Assembly: GCF_009712475.1 (NCBI RefSeq)
Contig: NZ_VCJO01000002.1
Span: 62,001-126,000, forward strand
Reading direction: 5' to 3'
Source: Micromonospora sp. CP22
GTDB lineage: Bacteria > Actinomycetota > Actinomycetes > Mycobacteriales > Micromonosporaceae
Length of the DNA: 64,000 bases
Every line of letters begins with the position of its first letter. Within the stretch, counting starts at the first letter, position 1. This document shows, piece after piece, positions 24,278 through 33,869 of this stretch. The position numbers and the translations under genes were made by a program. Below the pieces are notes generated by a model that was not told the origin of the DNA, did not search any database, and was given only the letters and a program-made list of their open reading frames with translations.

Positions 24278-25597
24278 TCAGTCACGGTAGCTCCACGCCT
24301 TCGGGGCGGCGGCGACCACGACCGGCTCGGTGAAGGTGGTGCCCCGGCGGCGCAGCAACATCGCCGACAGCACGGCCGCGCTGACCGACAGCGCCCCGGC
24401 GAGATACCAGGCCAGCGTGTACTCGCCGAGCTGGTCACGGACCAGGCCCGCGGCGGTGGCGGCGACCGCCGCGCCGAACTGGTGCGACGCGAACACCCAG
24501 CCGAAGACGACTGCGCCGGACGCGCCGAAGTACTCCCGACACAACGCGACCGTGGGCGGCACCGTGGCGACCCAGTCCAGGCCGTAGAAGATGATGAAGA
24601 CCAGCATGCTCGGCTCGGCGGTCGCCGCGAAGAGACCCGGCAGCACCAGCAGCGACCCGCCACGCAACGCGTAGTACGCCACCAGCAGCAGGCGAGGGTC
24701 GAAGCGGTCGGTGAGCCAACCCGAGGCGACGGTACCGACCATGTCGAAGATCCCGATCAGGGCCAACAGCCCGGCGGCGGTGGTCTGCGGCATCCCGTGG
24801 TCGTGCGCGGCCGGGATGAAGTGCGTACCGACCAGGCCGGTGGTGGTCGCACCGCAGATCGCCATCCCGGCGGCGAGCAGCCAGAACGGCCGGGTACGCG
24901 CGGCCTGGAACAGTACGCGCACCGCGCGGGTCGCGGCCCCACCCGCCGGTTTGACCACCGGCTCGATCTCCGTCGCACCGTAGGGCGGCATCCCGAGTTC
25001 CGCCGGGTGTTCCCGCAGCAGCCAGAGCACCAGCGGTACGACCAGCAGCGCCGCACCGGCGACGACCAGTGACGCCGCCCGCCAGCCGGAGGCGTCCACC
25101 AGCACCGCCAGCAGCGGCAGGAAGATCAGCTGGCCGGCCGCCCCACCGGCGGTGAGCACGCCGGTGACCAGACCCCGACGACGCACGAACCAGCGCCCGG
25201 TGATGGTGGCCACGAAGGCCAGCGCCATCGACCCGGTGCCCAGCCCGACCAGCACTCCCCAGCAGAGGATGAGTTGCCAGCTCGCGGTCATGAAGACGGT
25301 CAGGCCGCTACCGGCGGCGACCAGGGCCAGCGCGGCGGCGACCACCCGACGGATGCCGAAGCGGTCCATCAGCGCCGCGGCGAACGGCGCGGTCAGCCCG
25401 TAGAGGAGCAGGTTCACCGAGACGGCGGCCGAGATGGTGGCCAGCGGCCAGCGGAACTCGGCGTGCAGCGGGTGCAGCAGCACCGACGGCGTGGCCCGGA
25501 AACCGGCGGCACCGACCAACGCCACGAAGGCGACGGCCGCGACGATCCAGGCCGGATGGAGGCGGATGGGTCGATTCACCAGGCGAGTTTGCGGCAA
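24278..25597 (-). CDS. MFS transporter, monocarboxylate/oxalate-formate type
   Basis: A 439-aa protein with twelve predicted helices. The N-terminal half has LLYGLTAPFAAALMDRFGIR (motif A region), and GLGTGSMALAFVATITGRWF followed by RRRGLVTGVLTAGGAAGQLIF is characteristic of the MCT/OFA subgroup that moves monocarboxylates or related organic acids. The substrate is not assigned. It is divergent from a GlxA-type AraC regulator 53 bp away, which may control it. Confidence 0.85.
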   Translation of the reverse strand: MPQTRLVNRPIRLHPAWIVAAVAFVALVGAAGFRATPSVLLHPLHAEFRWPLATISAAVSVNLLLYGLTAPFAAALMDRFGIRRVVAAALALVAAGSGLTVFMTASWQLILCWGVLVGLGTGSMALAFVATITGRWFVRRRGLVTGVLTAGGAAGQLIFLPLLAVLVDASGWRAASLVVAGAALLVVPLVLWLLREHPAELGMPPYGATEIEPVVKPAGGAATRAVRVLFQAARTRPFWLLAAGMAICGATTTGLVGTHFIPAAHDHGMPQTTAAGLLALIGIFDMVGTVASGWLTDRFDPRLLLVAYYALRGGSLLVLPGLFAATAEPSMLVFIIFYGLDWVATVPPTVALCREYFGASGAVVFGWVFASHQFGAAVAATAAGLVRDQLGEYTLAWYLAGALSVSAAVLSAMLLRRRGTTFTEPVVVAAAPKAWSYRD

Positions 25598-25650
25598 CCC
25601 GGAGCGACCGGACGAGTGGCCGGCGAGCCACCTTGCGCAATAATCGGGCC

Positions 25651-26637
25651 ATGGCTGCCCACCGGATCGCCGTCCTCGCCGTCGACCAGGTGGTCGGGCT
25701 GGACCTCGGCATCCCCGCCCAGGTGTTCGGTGCCGCCCGCGACGCCGACGGCGTCCACCACTACACCGTCGACACGTGCACCCCCGGCGGCCGACCGGTG
25801 CGCAGCACCGCCGGGTTCACGGTGCTGCCCGACCACGGGTTGGAACTACTGGAGTGGGCCGAAACGGTGATCGTGCCGGGGGTGCACGGCGACGCCACGA
25901 TCCACCCCGACGTCATCCCCACCGAGGTGACCGAGGCGCTGCGGGCCGCGTACCACCGGGGTGCCCGGGTCATGTCGATCTGCACCGGCGCGTTCCTGCT
26001 GGCCGCCGCCGGGCTGCTCGACGGGCGGCGGGCCACCACCCACTGGGCGTACGCCGACCGCTTCCGACGCCTGTACCCACGGGTGGATCTCGATCCCGAG
26101 GTGCTCTTCGTGGCGGAGGACCGGATGTTCACCTCGGCCGGGGTCGCCGCCGGCATCGACCTGTGCCTGCACGTGATCCGCATCGACCACGGCAGCGAGG
26201 TGGCCAACCGGGCCGCCCGCAGCTGCGTCGTGCCACCGTGGCGCGACGGCGGTCAGGCGCAGTACATCGAACGCCCCGTACCGCAGGCCCCGGGCACCAG
26301 CACCGCTGTCGCCCGCGAGTGGGCCCGCCAGCGACTGCACGAGCCGGTGAGCCTGCGCGACCTGGCCGAGCAGGCGCGGATGAGCGTACGCACCTTCACC
26401 CGCCGGTTCCGGGCCGAGACCGGGCTCAGCCCGGCGCAGTGGCTGCTGCACGAGCGCACCGACCATGCCCGGCTGCTGCTGGAGAGCACCGACCTGACCA
26501 TCGAGCAGATCGCCCGGCGTACCGGGTTCGGCACCACCGCCGCGTTGCGCCAGCAACTGCACCTGCGCATCGGCGTCGCCCCGTCGGTGTACCGCCGGAC
26601 CTTCCGTCGTACTCCCGACGTGGCCGGGTCGCGCTGA
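25651..26637 (+). CDS. GlxA-family AraC regulator with DJ-1/PfpI domain
   Basis: A 328-aa protein from ATG 25651 (a TTG at 25633 would add six residues). Residues 1-180 form a DJ-1/PfpI-like domain: VVGLDLGIPAQVF, VIVPGVHG, and the nucleophile-elbow-like SICTGAFLLAAAGLLDG. The C-terminal 110 residues are a two-HTH AraC domain: VSLRDLAEQARMSVRTFTRR, and LTIEQIARRTGFGTTAALRQ. GlxA-type regulators usually activate catabolic or transport genes in response to small nitrogenous or aldehyde signals. The divergent MFS permease is the obvious candidate target. Confidence 0.9.
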   Translation: MAAHRIAVLAVDQVVGLDLGIPAQVFGAARDADGVHHYTVDTCTPGGRPVRSTAGFTVLPDHGLELLEWAETVIVPGVHGDATIHPDVIPTEVTEALRAAYHRGARVMSICTGAFLLAAAGLLDGRRATTHWAYADRFRRLYPRVDLDPEVLFVAEDRMFTSAGVAAGIDLCLHVIRIDHGSEVANRAARSCVVPPWRDGGQAQYIERPVPQAPGTSTAVAREWARQRLHEPVSLRDLAEQARMSVRTFTRRFRAETGLSPAQWLLHERTDHARLLLESTDLTIEQIARRTGFGTTAALRQQLHLRIGVAPSVYRRTFRRTPDVAGSR

Positions 26638-26670
26638 CCCCCGCCGGCTCGCCGTCTGCTCGACTCGCGG

Positions 26671-27138
26671 TCAGGCGGCTCCGCGCAGGGCGCACAGTTC
26701 CGCCAGGTGGCGGGGCAGGTGCACCCGGGTGTGCAGGTCGATCGTGCGGCCCCACGGCAACGGCTCGTCGACGACGAGCTCGAACCCCTCACGCAGGTGC
26801 GTCTCCACCGGAGTGTCCGCCGCCGCGCCGAGCCGGGCCACCAGGGCGATCAGCCGGTCGCTGGTGGCACGCAGCCGGGCGGCGAGCCCGTCGAGACCGC
26901 CGCACTCGGCGGTCAGCTCGTCCAACTCCGGCCGGTGGACCTCGTCCAGGTCATAGAAGGCGTACGGCGACCCGGCGAGCACCGCCTCGGTAGCCGCACA
27001 CATCAGCTCGTCGTTGGCTACCAGGTGTGCCACGATCTGCTCGGCGCTGTACCGGCCGGGCGGTGGCGGTCCGAACCCGCCCGCATCGACCTCGGCCAGC
27101 ACCGCGTCGTACGCCTCACGCAGCCCGTCGACCTCCAC
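26671..27138 (-). CDS. DinB / maleylpyruvate isomerase-like four-helix protein
   Basis: A 155-aa protein starting at GTG 27138, 10 bp after the stop of the VWA gene. YSAEQIVAHLVANDELMCAA in the first half and LHTRVHLPRHLAELCAL near the C-terminus give the spaced histidines of the DinB/MDMPI metal-binding helical bundle. In actinomycetes such proteins are often mycothiol-dependent transferases or isomerases. The specific reaction is unknown. It is probably the last gene of the MoxR-VWA operon. Confidence 0.7.
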   Translation of the reverse strand: MEVDGLREAYDAVLAEVDAGGFGPPPPGRYSAEQIVAHLVANDELMCAATEAVLAGSPYAFYDLDEVHRPELDELTAECGGLDGLAARLRATSDRLIALVARLGAAADTPVETHLREGFELVVDEPLPWGRTIDLHTRVHLPRHLAELCALRGAA

Positions 27139-27148
27139 CCACCCGAGC

Positions 27149-29101
27149 CTAGCGACGGCCCCGGCGGGCGCGCAGGTAGTCGCTGACCACGTACTCGCCG
27201 AGGTCGTCGGCGTCCGGGGTGAACACCCGACCACCGCTGCGCCGGGCCACCGCGTCGACGAACCGGCGCAGGCCGGGGTCGTCACCGAGCATGAAGAGGT
27301 TCAGGGTGGCCCCGTAACGGACGAGCCGGTCCACCTCCCGGACCGTCGCCTCGATCGTCTCCGCCAACGGCGGCCAGGCGAACAACGCCTCCCCGTCGTC
27401 CGGGTCCAGGTGGGCGGTGGGTTCCCCGTCGGTCACCACCAGCACCACCGGCTCCGCGTCCGGGTGCCGCCGCAGGTGCCGACCGGCCAGCCGCAGCGCG
27501 TGTTGAAGATTGGTCCCCTGCGTCAGGTCCGGCTCGACGGCGGCCAGTTCCTGCTGGGTCAGCGTCTCGGCGCGCCGACCGAACCCGATGATCTGCAACG
27601 CGTCCTGCGGAAACCGGGTCGCCATCAGGTGGGCCAACGCCAGCCCGGTCTGCTTCATCGGGCCCCACCGCCCCTGCGAGATCATCGAGTAGGACAGGTC
27701 GACGCAGAGCGCCACCGCCGCCGACGCCCGCCGTTCGGTCTCGACGACCTCGAAGTCCTCGACGGCCAGGTGCACCGGCACCCCCGGACCGGCGCGACGG
27801 ATCGCCCGGGTCAGCGTCCGCACCACGTCCAGCGGCTGCTCGTCGCCGTACTCCCAGGGCCGGGACGCACCGGTCACCTCGCCGGCCGCCCCGGCCGAAC
27901 GCAGGTCGTGCTGGCCGCGCGGCCCGGCGGTCAGCTCGGCGAAGACCTGCCGCAGCGCGGTACCACCGAGGCGGCGCAGCGCCTTCGGGCTCAGGGTCAG
28001 ACCCTCGGCGTCGCGGGTCACCCAACCCTGGCGGCGCAGCTCCCGCTCCAACTCCCGCAGCCGGCGTACGTCGTCGGCCGCGTCCCGGCCCAGGGTCCGG
28101 GTCACCGAGTCGACGTCGATGTCGTCCAGGGTCGCGCCGGGGTGTGTCTGGCCCAGCTGGTCGATCAGGTCGTCCAGTTCGGCGATCTCGTCGAGGGCAC
28201 CGGTCGCCTCGCCGTAACCCAGCGGTCCGGCACCCTGCATCCGCTCGCCGCGACCCCAGCGCAGGTCCGGCCGCAGTGCGCGCAGGTTCTCCTCCAACTC
28301 GGCCATCTCGCCGACGAGCCGGTCACCGAGGGACTCGCGCATCAGCCCGGCCAGTTCCTCCCGCTGCCGCTGCGACAGCGAGTTCATCAGCCGCTGCCCG
28401 GCCGCCGCGCGTCGGGCCAGCAGATCGACCAGCTCGTCCACGTCGCGGGGGCGTTCCGGGAAGAACTCGCCGTGCCGGCGCATGAACTCGGCGAACGCGT
28501 CGGTGGTGTCCTCGGCGCGGGCATGCCGGGCCAGCAGGGCGTTGAGGTCCCGCATCATCTCGGCGATCCGCTCCTGCACGGCCGGGTCACCGGCCAGCCG
28601 CGCCGAGTCGCGCAGCCCGGCGAACCGCTGGCCGAGCACGTCGTCACGCAGTCCGTCGAGGATCCGCTGGTAGGTCTGCCGGGCCTCGTCGCTGGCCCAC
28701 CGGTAGTCGGCGAGATCCCGCACCGCCTGCGCGGTCGAGCGGGGCAGATCGTTCAGGACCGTCTCGGCGAACCGGGCCGCCTCGTCGTCCCGGCGGGCCA
28801 GCTCGTCCCGCTCGGCGGCCAGCGCCTGATCCAGCAGCGCCCGCGCCCGGGTCACCGCGCCGTCGAGTTCACCCCGGCGCAGCACCTCCCGGCGCAGCCG
28901 ACGGGCACGGGCGGCCAGCTCGGCCAACCCGCCACGCCCCTGCGGGCCCCGGCGCAGCAGGTCCCGCAGCGCCTCCCGAAGGTTGCCGCCGGCCAGCACG
29001 TCCGCGCCGACCTGATCCACCGCCGCCTGCACGTCGTACGGCGGTGCGAGCGGATCAGGGCCGCCGCGCCACTGGCCGTAGCGGAACCGGTTGCCGGCCA
29101 T
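27149..29101 (-). CDS. VWA-domain protein paired with a MoxR-like ATPase
   Basis: A 650-aa soluble protein. A long helical, charge-rich N-terminal region (residues 1-440) precedes a von Willebrand A domain. That domain has an intact MIDAS: CVDLSYSMISQG (DxSxS), a Thr in LTQGTNLQHAL, and VLVVTDGEPT. With the AAA+ ATPase encoded immediately upstream (1 bp between stop and start) it forms a MoxR-VWA chaperone-like pair, a class that assembles metal centres or remodels protein complexes. The client is not shown by the neighbourhood. The DinB-like gene downstream is likely co-transcribed. Confidence 0.85.
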   Translation of the reverse strand: MAGNRFRYGQWRGGPDPLAPPYDVQAAVDQVGADVLAGGNLREALRDLLRRGPQGRGGLAELAARARRLRREVLRRGELDGAVTRARALLDQALAAERDELARRDDEAARFAETVLNDLPRSTAQAVRDLADYRWASDEARQTYQRILDGLRDDVLGQRFAGLRDSARLAGDPAVQERIAEMMRDLNALLARHARAEDTTDAFAEFMRRHGEFFPERPRDVDELVDLLARRAAAGQRLMNSLSQRQREELAGLMRESLGDRLVGEMAELEENLRALRPDLRWGRGERMQGAGPLGYGEATGALDEIAELDDLIDQLGQTHPGATLDDIDVDSVTRTLGRDAADDVRRLRELERELRRQGWVTRDAEGLTLSPKALRRLGGTALRQVFAELTAGPRGQHDLRSAGAAGEVTGASRPWEYGDEQPLDVVRTLTRAIRRAGPGVPVHLAVEDFEVVETERRASAAVALCVDLSYSMISQGRWGPMKQTGLALAHLMATRFPQDALQIIGFGRRAETLTQQELAAVEPDLTQGTNLQHALRLAGRHLRRHPDAEPVVLVVTDGEPTAHLDPDDGEALFAWPPLAETIEATVREVDRLVRYGATLNLFMLGDDPGLRRFVDAVARRSGGRVFTPDADDLGEYVVSDYLRARRGRR

Positions 29102-29102
29102 C

Positions 29103-30569
29103 TCAGTCCCGGCCGCCGTAGCGGGTCCGCCCGGCGTCGGTGACGTCCTTGCCCAGCCGACGGCTCAGGTGCAGCCCTTCGAGCACGAACTCGACGGCCG
29201 CGGCGGCCTGCCCGGGGCTCGGCGCGTCGCCGACCCCGAGCCGGTCGAGCACCTTGGCCAGCCCCGGCACCGTGCCCACCTGGCGCAGCAGGTCAGTAGC
29301 CGACACCAGCTCGCCGGTCTCCACCGTCCGCCCCTCCTCGACCAGCGCCGTGAAACCGGACAGGTCCAGCCCGGCCAGCCGGGCCCGGAACGTCTCCGCG
29401 GTGGCGGTCCGCAGCAGGTGACCGAGGACCTCGATCTCCCGGCCCTCCTCGCCGCTCTCGAACTCCACCTTGCCGCGCAGCGTCGACGTCACCGACACCG
29501 CGTCGCCCACCCGCGCCACCGCCTCCGCCGACGGCAGGTCCGCGTCCGCGCCCAGCAGGCACGCCCGGCGCAGCGCGGCGGCGGCGACGGTCTCCGCAGC
29601 GGCGATGGCGAACCGCGCGGAGATACCGGACCGTGGGTCCACCGACGGCGACTCGCGCACCGCCCGGGCGAACCGGGCCAGCACCTCCAGCACGTGCTCC
29701 GGCACCTCGGCGACCAGGTCGGCCTCCTGCCGGATCAGGGCCAGTTCCAGTTCCAGGTCGGTCGGGTAGTGGGTACGGATCTCCGCGCCGAAGCGGTCCT
29801 TGAGCGGGGTGATGATCCGACCCCGGTTGGTGTAGTCCTCCGGGTTGGCGCTGGCCACCAGGAGCAGGTCCAGCGGCAGGCGCAGTTGGTAGCCGCGCAC
29901 CTGGATGTCCCGCTCCTCCAGCACGTTGAGCAGCGCCACCTGGATCCGTTCGGCCAGGTCGGGCAGCTCGTTGACCGCGAAGATGCCCCGGTTGGTACGC
30001 GGCACCAACCCGAAGTGGATGGTCTCCGGGTCGCCGAGCGTGCGCCCCTGGGCCAGCCGGACCGGGTCCACGTCGCCGATCAGGTCACCGACGCTGGTGT
30101 CCGGGGTGGCCAGCTTCTCCCCGTAGCGCATCGAACGGTGCAGCCACCCGACCGGCAGGTCGTCGCCGGCCTCGGCGACCAGCGACCGCGACGCCGGAGT
30201 GACCGGGTGCAGTGGGTGCTCGTTGAGCACCGAACCGACGATCACCGGGGTCCACTCGTCGAGCAGCGCCACCAGCGACCGGATCAGCCTGGTCTTGCCC
30301 TGGCCACGCTCACCGAGCAGCACCATGTCGTGCCCGGCGAGCAGCGCCCGCTCCACCTCCGGCAGCACGGTGTCGTCGTACCCGACGATGCCGTCGAAGC
30401 GCGGCGCGCCGGACCGCATCCGGTCCCGAAGGTTGTCGCTCAGCTCCTGCTTGACGGTCCGGTACCGGTACCCGGCCGCGCGCAGCGCACCGAGCGTGGC
30501 GGGCAGGTCGGCCGGTGGGAGCGGCGAAACAGACGAAGACTCACTCACTCGGCCCACGCTAGCGCGCAC
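29103..30569 (-). CDS. AAA+ ATPase of the magnesium-chelatase / MoxR group
   Basis: A 488-aa protein. The Walker A loop is LLGERGQGKTR near residue 85, and Walker B region RGIFAVNELPDL. The pre-sensor and sensor 1 segments are VALLNVLEERDIQVRGY and LLLVASANPEDYTNRG, and arginine finger candidates lie in DRFGAEIRTHYP. This is the BchI/MoxR-like clade that works with a VWA partner, here the next gene. GTG codons within the first 15 residues are possible alternative starts. Confidence 0.85.
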   Translation of the reverse strand: MRASVGRVSESSSVSPLPPADLPATLGALRAAGYRYRTVKQELSDNLRDRMRSGAPRFDGIVGYDDTVLPEVERALLAGHDMVLLGERGQGKTRLIRSLVALLDEWTPVIVGSVLNEHPLHPVTPASRSLVAEAGDDLPVGWLHRSMRYGEKLATPDTSVGDLIGDVDPVRLAQGRTLGDPETIHFGLVPRTNRGIFAVNELPDLAERIQVALLNVLEERDIQVRGYQLRLPLDLLLVASANPEDYTNRGRIITPLKDRFGAEIRTHYPTDLELELALIRQEADLVAEVPEHVLEVLARFARAVRESPSVDPRSGISARFAIAAAETVAAAALRRACLLGADADLPSAEAVARVGDAVSVTSTLRGKVEFESGEEGREIEVLGHLLRTATAETFRARLAGLDLSGFTALVEEGRTVETGELVSATDLLRQVGTVPGLAKVLDRLGVGDAPSPGQAAAAVEFVLEGLHLSRRLGKDVTDAGRTRYGGRD

Positions 30570-30686
30570 CCGGCTTCGTCGACCCCCACCAACCTGGCAG
30601 GATCATGAACTCTGCCGGTGAGAAGGAGGGGCCATTTCGCTCTCCATCGATCGCGAACCCTGGGACTCGACCGACGCCCGCCCCGG

Positions 30687-31655
30687 TCAGCCGCGCCTGC
30701 GGGAGCGGACGAACTCCGGCACCGCCGCCAGGCCGGTGACCGGGCGGAACGCGCGGGCCGCGTTGACCAGTGCGGCGTACTCGTCGTCGGTCAGGTCGAT
30801 CTCCGCGGCGGCGGCGTTGCGTTCCATCTGCTCCACGCTGGACGCACCGGGGATGGCCACCACGTTCGGGTGACGCAGCACGTACGCCAGAGCGATCTGA
30901 CTCGGTGTCGCGTCGTGCGCGGCGGCCACCTGACGCAGCGTCTCGATCAGCGCGCCGCCGCGTTCCAGGTTCTCCGGCAGGAAGTACGGGTTGGCCCGAC
31001 GGATCGCGCCGGACGGCGGGTGGTTCGCGTCGTACCGCCCGGAGAGGAACCCCTGCGCCAGCGGGCTGTACGCGATGACCAGGCGGCCCGCCTGCTCCGC
31101 GTACGGAAGAAGATCCTCCTCCGGCTTGCGGTCGACCATGCTGTAGCGGACCTGGTTGCTGAGCACCCGGCTGCCCAGCGCGGCCTCCGCCATCTGCCAG
31201 CGGCGCAGGCTGTAGTTGCTCACCCCGACCTCGGCGACCAGGCCGACGTCCTGCAGCGCGCGCATCCCGCGCATGGTCCGCTGGTCGCCGACCAGCGGGT
31301 TGGGTTGGTGCACCTGGTAGAGGTCGATGTTGGTGACCCCGAGCCGCGCCGCCGAGGCGACCGCCCGCTGCTGCACCACCGACGCGACCGGCAGCACCGG
31401 CATGAACTTGGTGGCGACGACCACCTTGTCCCGGTCGGCGGCCAGTGCGCCGCCGAGGAGCCGTTCGCTGCGGCCGAAGCCGTAGATCTCGGCGGTGTCG
31501 AAGAGGGTCACGCCCAGCTCGACGGCGCGGCGGACGATGTCCGCCGCCAACCTTTCGTAGTCGGGGCCGTAGCCCCACTCCCGCGAACCGAACTGCCACG
31601 TACCGAGGCCGATCCTGGACAGGGGCTTCGGCGTGTCGAGCCGCACGTAACGCAT
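30687..31655 (-). CDS. aldo/keto reductase
   Basis: A 322-aa TIM-barrel oxidoreductase. IGLGTWQFGS at the N-terminus, GVTLFDTAEIYGFGRSE (catalytic Asp and Tyr), VATKFMP (catalytic Lys), the LYQVHQPN segment, GVSNYSLRRWQ, and VVAIPGASSVEQMERNAAA (NADPH-binding) are all intact. It reduces aldehydes or ketones with NADPH; the physiological substrate is unknown. It is divergent from a second aldo/keto reductase of a different subgroup, with 107 bp between the starts. Confidence 0.9.
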   Translation of the reverse strand: MRYVRLDTPKPLSRIGLGTWQFGSREWGYGPDYERLAADIVRRAVELGVTLFDTAEIYGFGRSERLLGGALAADRDKVVVATKFMPVLPVASVVQQRAVASAARLGVTNIDLYQVHQPNPLVGDQRTMRGMRALQDVGLVAEVGVSNYSLRRWQMAEAALGSRVLSNQVRYSMVDRKPEEDLLPYAEQAGRLVIAYSPLAQGFLSGRYDANHPPSGAIRRANPYFLPENLERGGALIETLRQVAAAHDATPSQIALAYVLRHPNVVAIPGASSVEQMERNAAAAEIDLTDDEYAALVNAARAFRPVTGLAAVPEFVRSRRRG

Positions 31656-31762
31656 GGGTCGACGCTACCCGTCGTCGGGCCCGTCGACCGCCGCAACCTC
31701 CGGCGTCGGTCCGGCGAGCCGCCTCCGGCGCTATCCCGACGCCACCCGCCCGGCCCCGGGCT

Positions 31763-32764
31763 ATGGTCATGATCGTGACCTACCTCGCGGCCGACACGCG
31801 CTACGACCAGATGACCTATCGGCGCAGCGGAGCCAGCGGGCTCCGGCTGCCCGCGATCTCACTCGGCCTGTGGCACAACTTCGGGCCGGACCGTCCCTTC
31901 GAGCGTCAGCGGGACATCGTCCGGCGGGCCTTCGATCTCGGCGTCACCCATTTCGACCTGGCCAACAACTACGGCCCGCCGCCCGGCTCGGCGGAGGAGA
32001 ACTTCGGCCGGATGCTCGCCACGGACCTCAAGCCGTACCGCGATGAGTTGATCATCTCCAGCAAGGCCGGCTATCTGATGTGGCCCGGCCCGTACGGCGA
32101 GTGGGGCTCCCGCAAGTACCTCGTCGCCTCGCTCGACCAGTCGCTGCGCCGACTCGGGCTGGACTACGTCGACATCTTCTACAGCCACCGGTACGACCCG
32201 GACACTCCGCTGGAGGAGACGATGGGCGCCCTGGACGCCGTCGTCCGCGCCGGCAAGGCCCTCTACGTCGGCATCTCCAACTACACCTCCGAGCAGACCC
32301 AGCGGGCCGCCGCGATCCTGCGCGACCTGGGCACCCCGCTGCTGATCAACCAGCCCGCGTACTCGATGTTCAATCGCTGGACCGAACAGGACGGCCTGCT
32401 CGACACGCTGGAGCGGGTCGGTGCCGGCTGCATCGCCTACAGCCCGCTGGCCCAGGGCCTGCTCACCGACCGCTACCTTGCCGGCATCCCGGTCGACTCC
32501 CGGGTCCGCACCAGCGTCTTCCTCAACGAGAGCGACCTGACCGAGCAGCGCCTGACCACGATCCGGGCGCTGGCCGCCGTCGCCGGGCGCCGGGGCCGGT
32601 CCCTGGCGCAGCTCGCGCTCGCCTGGGCGCTGCGCGACCCGAGGATGACCAGTCTGATCATCGGTGCCAGCAGCGTGCCGCAGTTGGAGGCGAACATCGC
32701 CGCGGTCGACAACCTCGACCTGACGGCCGAGGAATTGGCCGAGATCGACGCCCTGTTGGGCTGA
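31763..32764 (+). CDS. aldo/keto reductase, YghZ/MgrA type
   Basis: A 333-aa protein starting at ATG 31763; ATG 31769 is equally possible. GVTHFDLANNYGPPPGSAEE, IISSKAGYLMWPGPYGEWGS, KYLVASLDQSLRRLGLDYVD and IFYSHRYDPDTPLEETM are diagnostic of the AKR14-like group of E. coli YghZ, which reduces L-glyceraldehyde 3-phosphate and detoxifies methylglyoxal. The catalytic Asp, Tyr, Lys and His are present. It is followed after 78 bp by a 2-hydroxyacid dehydrogenase on the same strand. Confidence 0.88.
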   Translation: MVMIVTYLAADTRYDQMTYRRSGASGLRLPAISLGLWHNFGPDRPFERQRDIVRRAFDLGVTHFDLANNYGPPPGSAEENFGRMLATDLKPYRDELIISSKAGYLMWPGPYGEWGSRKYLVASLDQSLRRLGLDYVDIFYSHRYDPDTPLEETMGALDAVVRAGKALYVGISNYTSEQTQRAAAILRDLGTPLLINQPAYSMFNRWTEQDGLLDTLERVGAGCIAYSPLAQGLLTDRYLAGIPVDSRVRTSVFLNESDLTEQRLTTIRALAAVAGRRGRSLAQLALAWALRDPRMTSLIIGASSVPQLEANIAAVDNLDLTAEELAEIDALLG

Positions 32765-32842
32765 CGGTCCCGTGTCAAGGTGCCATAGAACCCTGCCTGC
32801 GCACGGATGCCCGGCCGTAGCGTGGAAGGTGGAGGTGGCCCC

Positions 32843-33844
32843 ATGCGAGTGGCGGTTTTCAGCACCAAGCCCTACGACCGGACGTTCCTCACCGAGGCGA
32901 ACGCCACGGCCGGTCATGAACTGACCTTTCTGGAGCCTCGTCTCACCACCCAGACCGCCCGGCTCGCCGAGGGGGCCGACGCGGTCTGCGCCTTCGTCAA
33001 CGACGACCTCTGCGCCGAGGTGCTCGACCAACTCGCCGACGTCGGCGTCCGGGTGGTCGCGCTGCGGTCGGCCGGTTTCAACAACGTCGACGTGGCCGCC
33101 GCCCGCAAGCTGGGCCTGACCGTGGTACGGGTGCCGGAGTACTCGCCGCACGCGGTGGCCGAGCACACCGTCGGCCTGATCCTCGCCCTCAACCGCAAGA
33201 TCCACCGCGCCTACAACCGGGTACGCGAGCACAACTTCGCGCTGACCGGACTGCTCGGTTTCGACCTGCACGGTCGTACGGTCGGCATCGTCGGCACCGG
33301 ACGGATCGGTGTCTGTGTCGCCCAGATCATGGCGGGCTTCGGCTGCCGGGTGCTGGCCAGCGATCCGGAGCCGAACGACGCGGCCGTCGCCGCCGGGGTC
33401 GAGTACGTCCCGCTGGGGCAGCTGTTCGCCGAGTCGCACATCATCACCCTGCACTGCCCGTTGACCCCGGACACCCGGCACCTGATCGACGCCGAACGGA
33501 TCGCCCAGTTCCGCGAGGGCATGATGCTCGTCAACACCGGTCGAGGCGCGCTGGTGGACACCCGCGCGGTCATCAACGGCCTCAAGAGCGGCCGGATCGG
33601 TTACCTCGGCCTCGACGTGTACGAGGAGGAGAGCGACCTGTTCTTCGAGGACCGTTCGGAGGCGGTCCTCGGTGACGACGACTTCGCCCGGCTGACCACC
33701 TTCCCCAACGTGCTGATCACCGGGCACCAGGCGTTCTTCACCGAGGACGGCCTGCACAACATCGCCGCCACCACGGTCGCCAACCTGACCACCGTCGAGC
33801 ACGACGGTCCCGCAGCCGTCCCCGCTTGCGCCCTCGTCTGCTGA
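32843..33844 (+). CDS. D-2-hydroxyacid dehydrogenase (D-lactate dehydrogenase-like)
   Basis: A 333-aa protein from ATG 32843 behind GGAGG. The nucleotide-binding motif is [20 protein letters not shown], and the family signature is [16 protein letters not shown]. The catalytic Arg lies in [12 protein letters not shown], Glu in [17 protein letters not shown] and His in [13 protein letters not shown]. The [11 protein letters not shown] insert is typical of fermentative LdhA enzymes. It interconverts pyruvate and D-lactate with NADH. It lies directly upstream of the biosynthetic cluster but is separated from it by about 500 non-coding bp. Confidence 0.9.
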   Translation: MRVAVFSTKPYDRTFLTEANATAGHELTFLEPRLTTQTARLAEGADAVCAFVNDDLCAEVLDQLADVGVRVVALRSAGFNNVDVAAARKLGLTVVRVPEYSPHAVAEHTVGLILALNRKIHRAYNRVREHNFALTGLLGFDLHGRTVGIVGTGRIGVCVAQIMAGFGCRVLASDPEPNDAAVAAGVEYVPLGQLFAESHIITLHCPLTPDTRHLIDAERIAQFREGMMLVNTGRGALVDTRAVINGLKSGRIGYLGLDVYEEESDLFFEDRSEAVLGDDDFARLTTFPNVLITGHQAFFTEDGLHNIAATTVANLTTVEHDGPAAVPACALVC

Positions 33845-33850
33845 CCTCAT

Positions 33851-33869
33851 CCGTCCCGGTCCGGGACGG
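33851..33869 (+). terminator. short stem-loop after the 2-hydroxyacid dehydrogenase gene
   Basis: CCGTCCC (33851-33857) pairs with GGGACGG (33863-33869) around a 5-nt loop, 7 bp after the stop codon. There is no T-tract. Confidence 0.5.
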
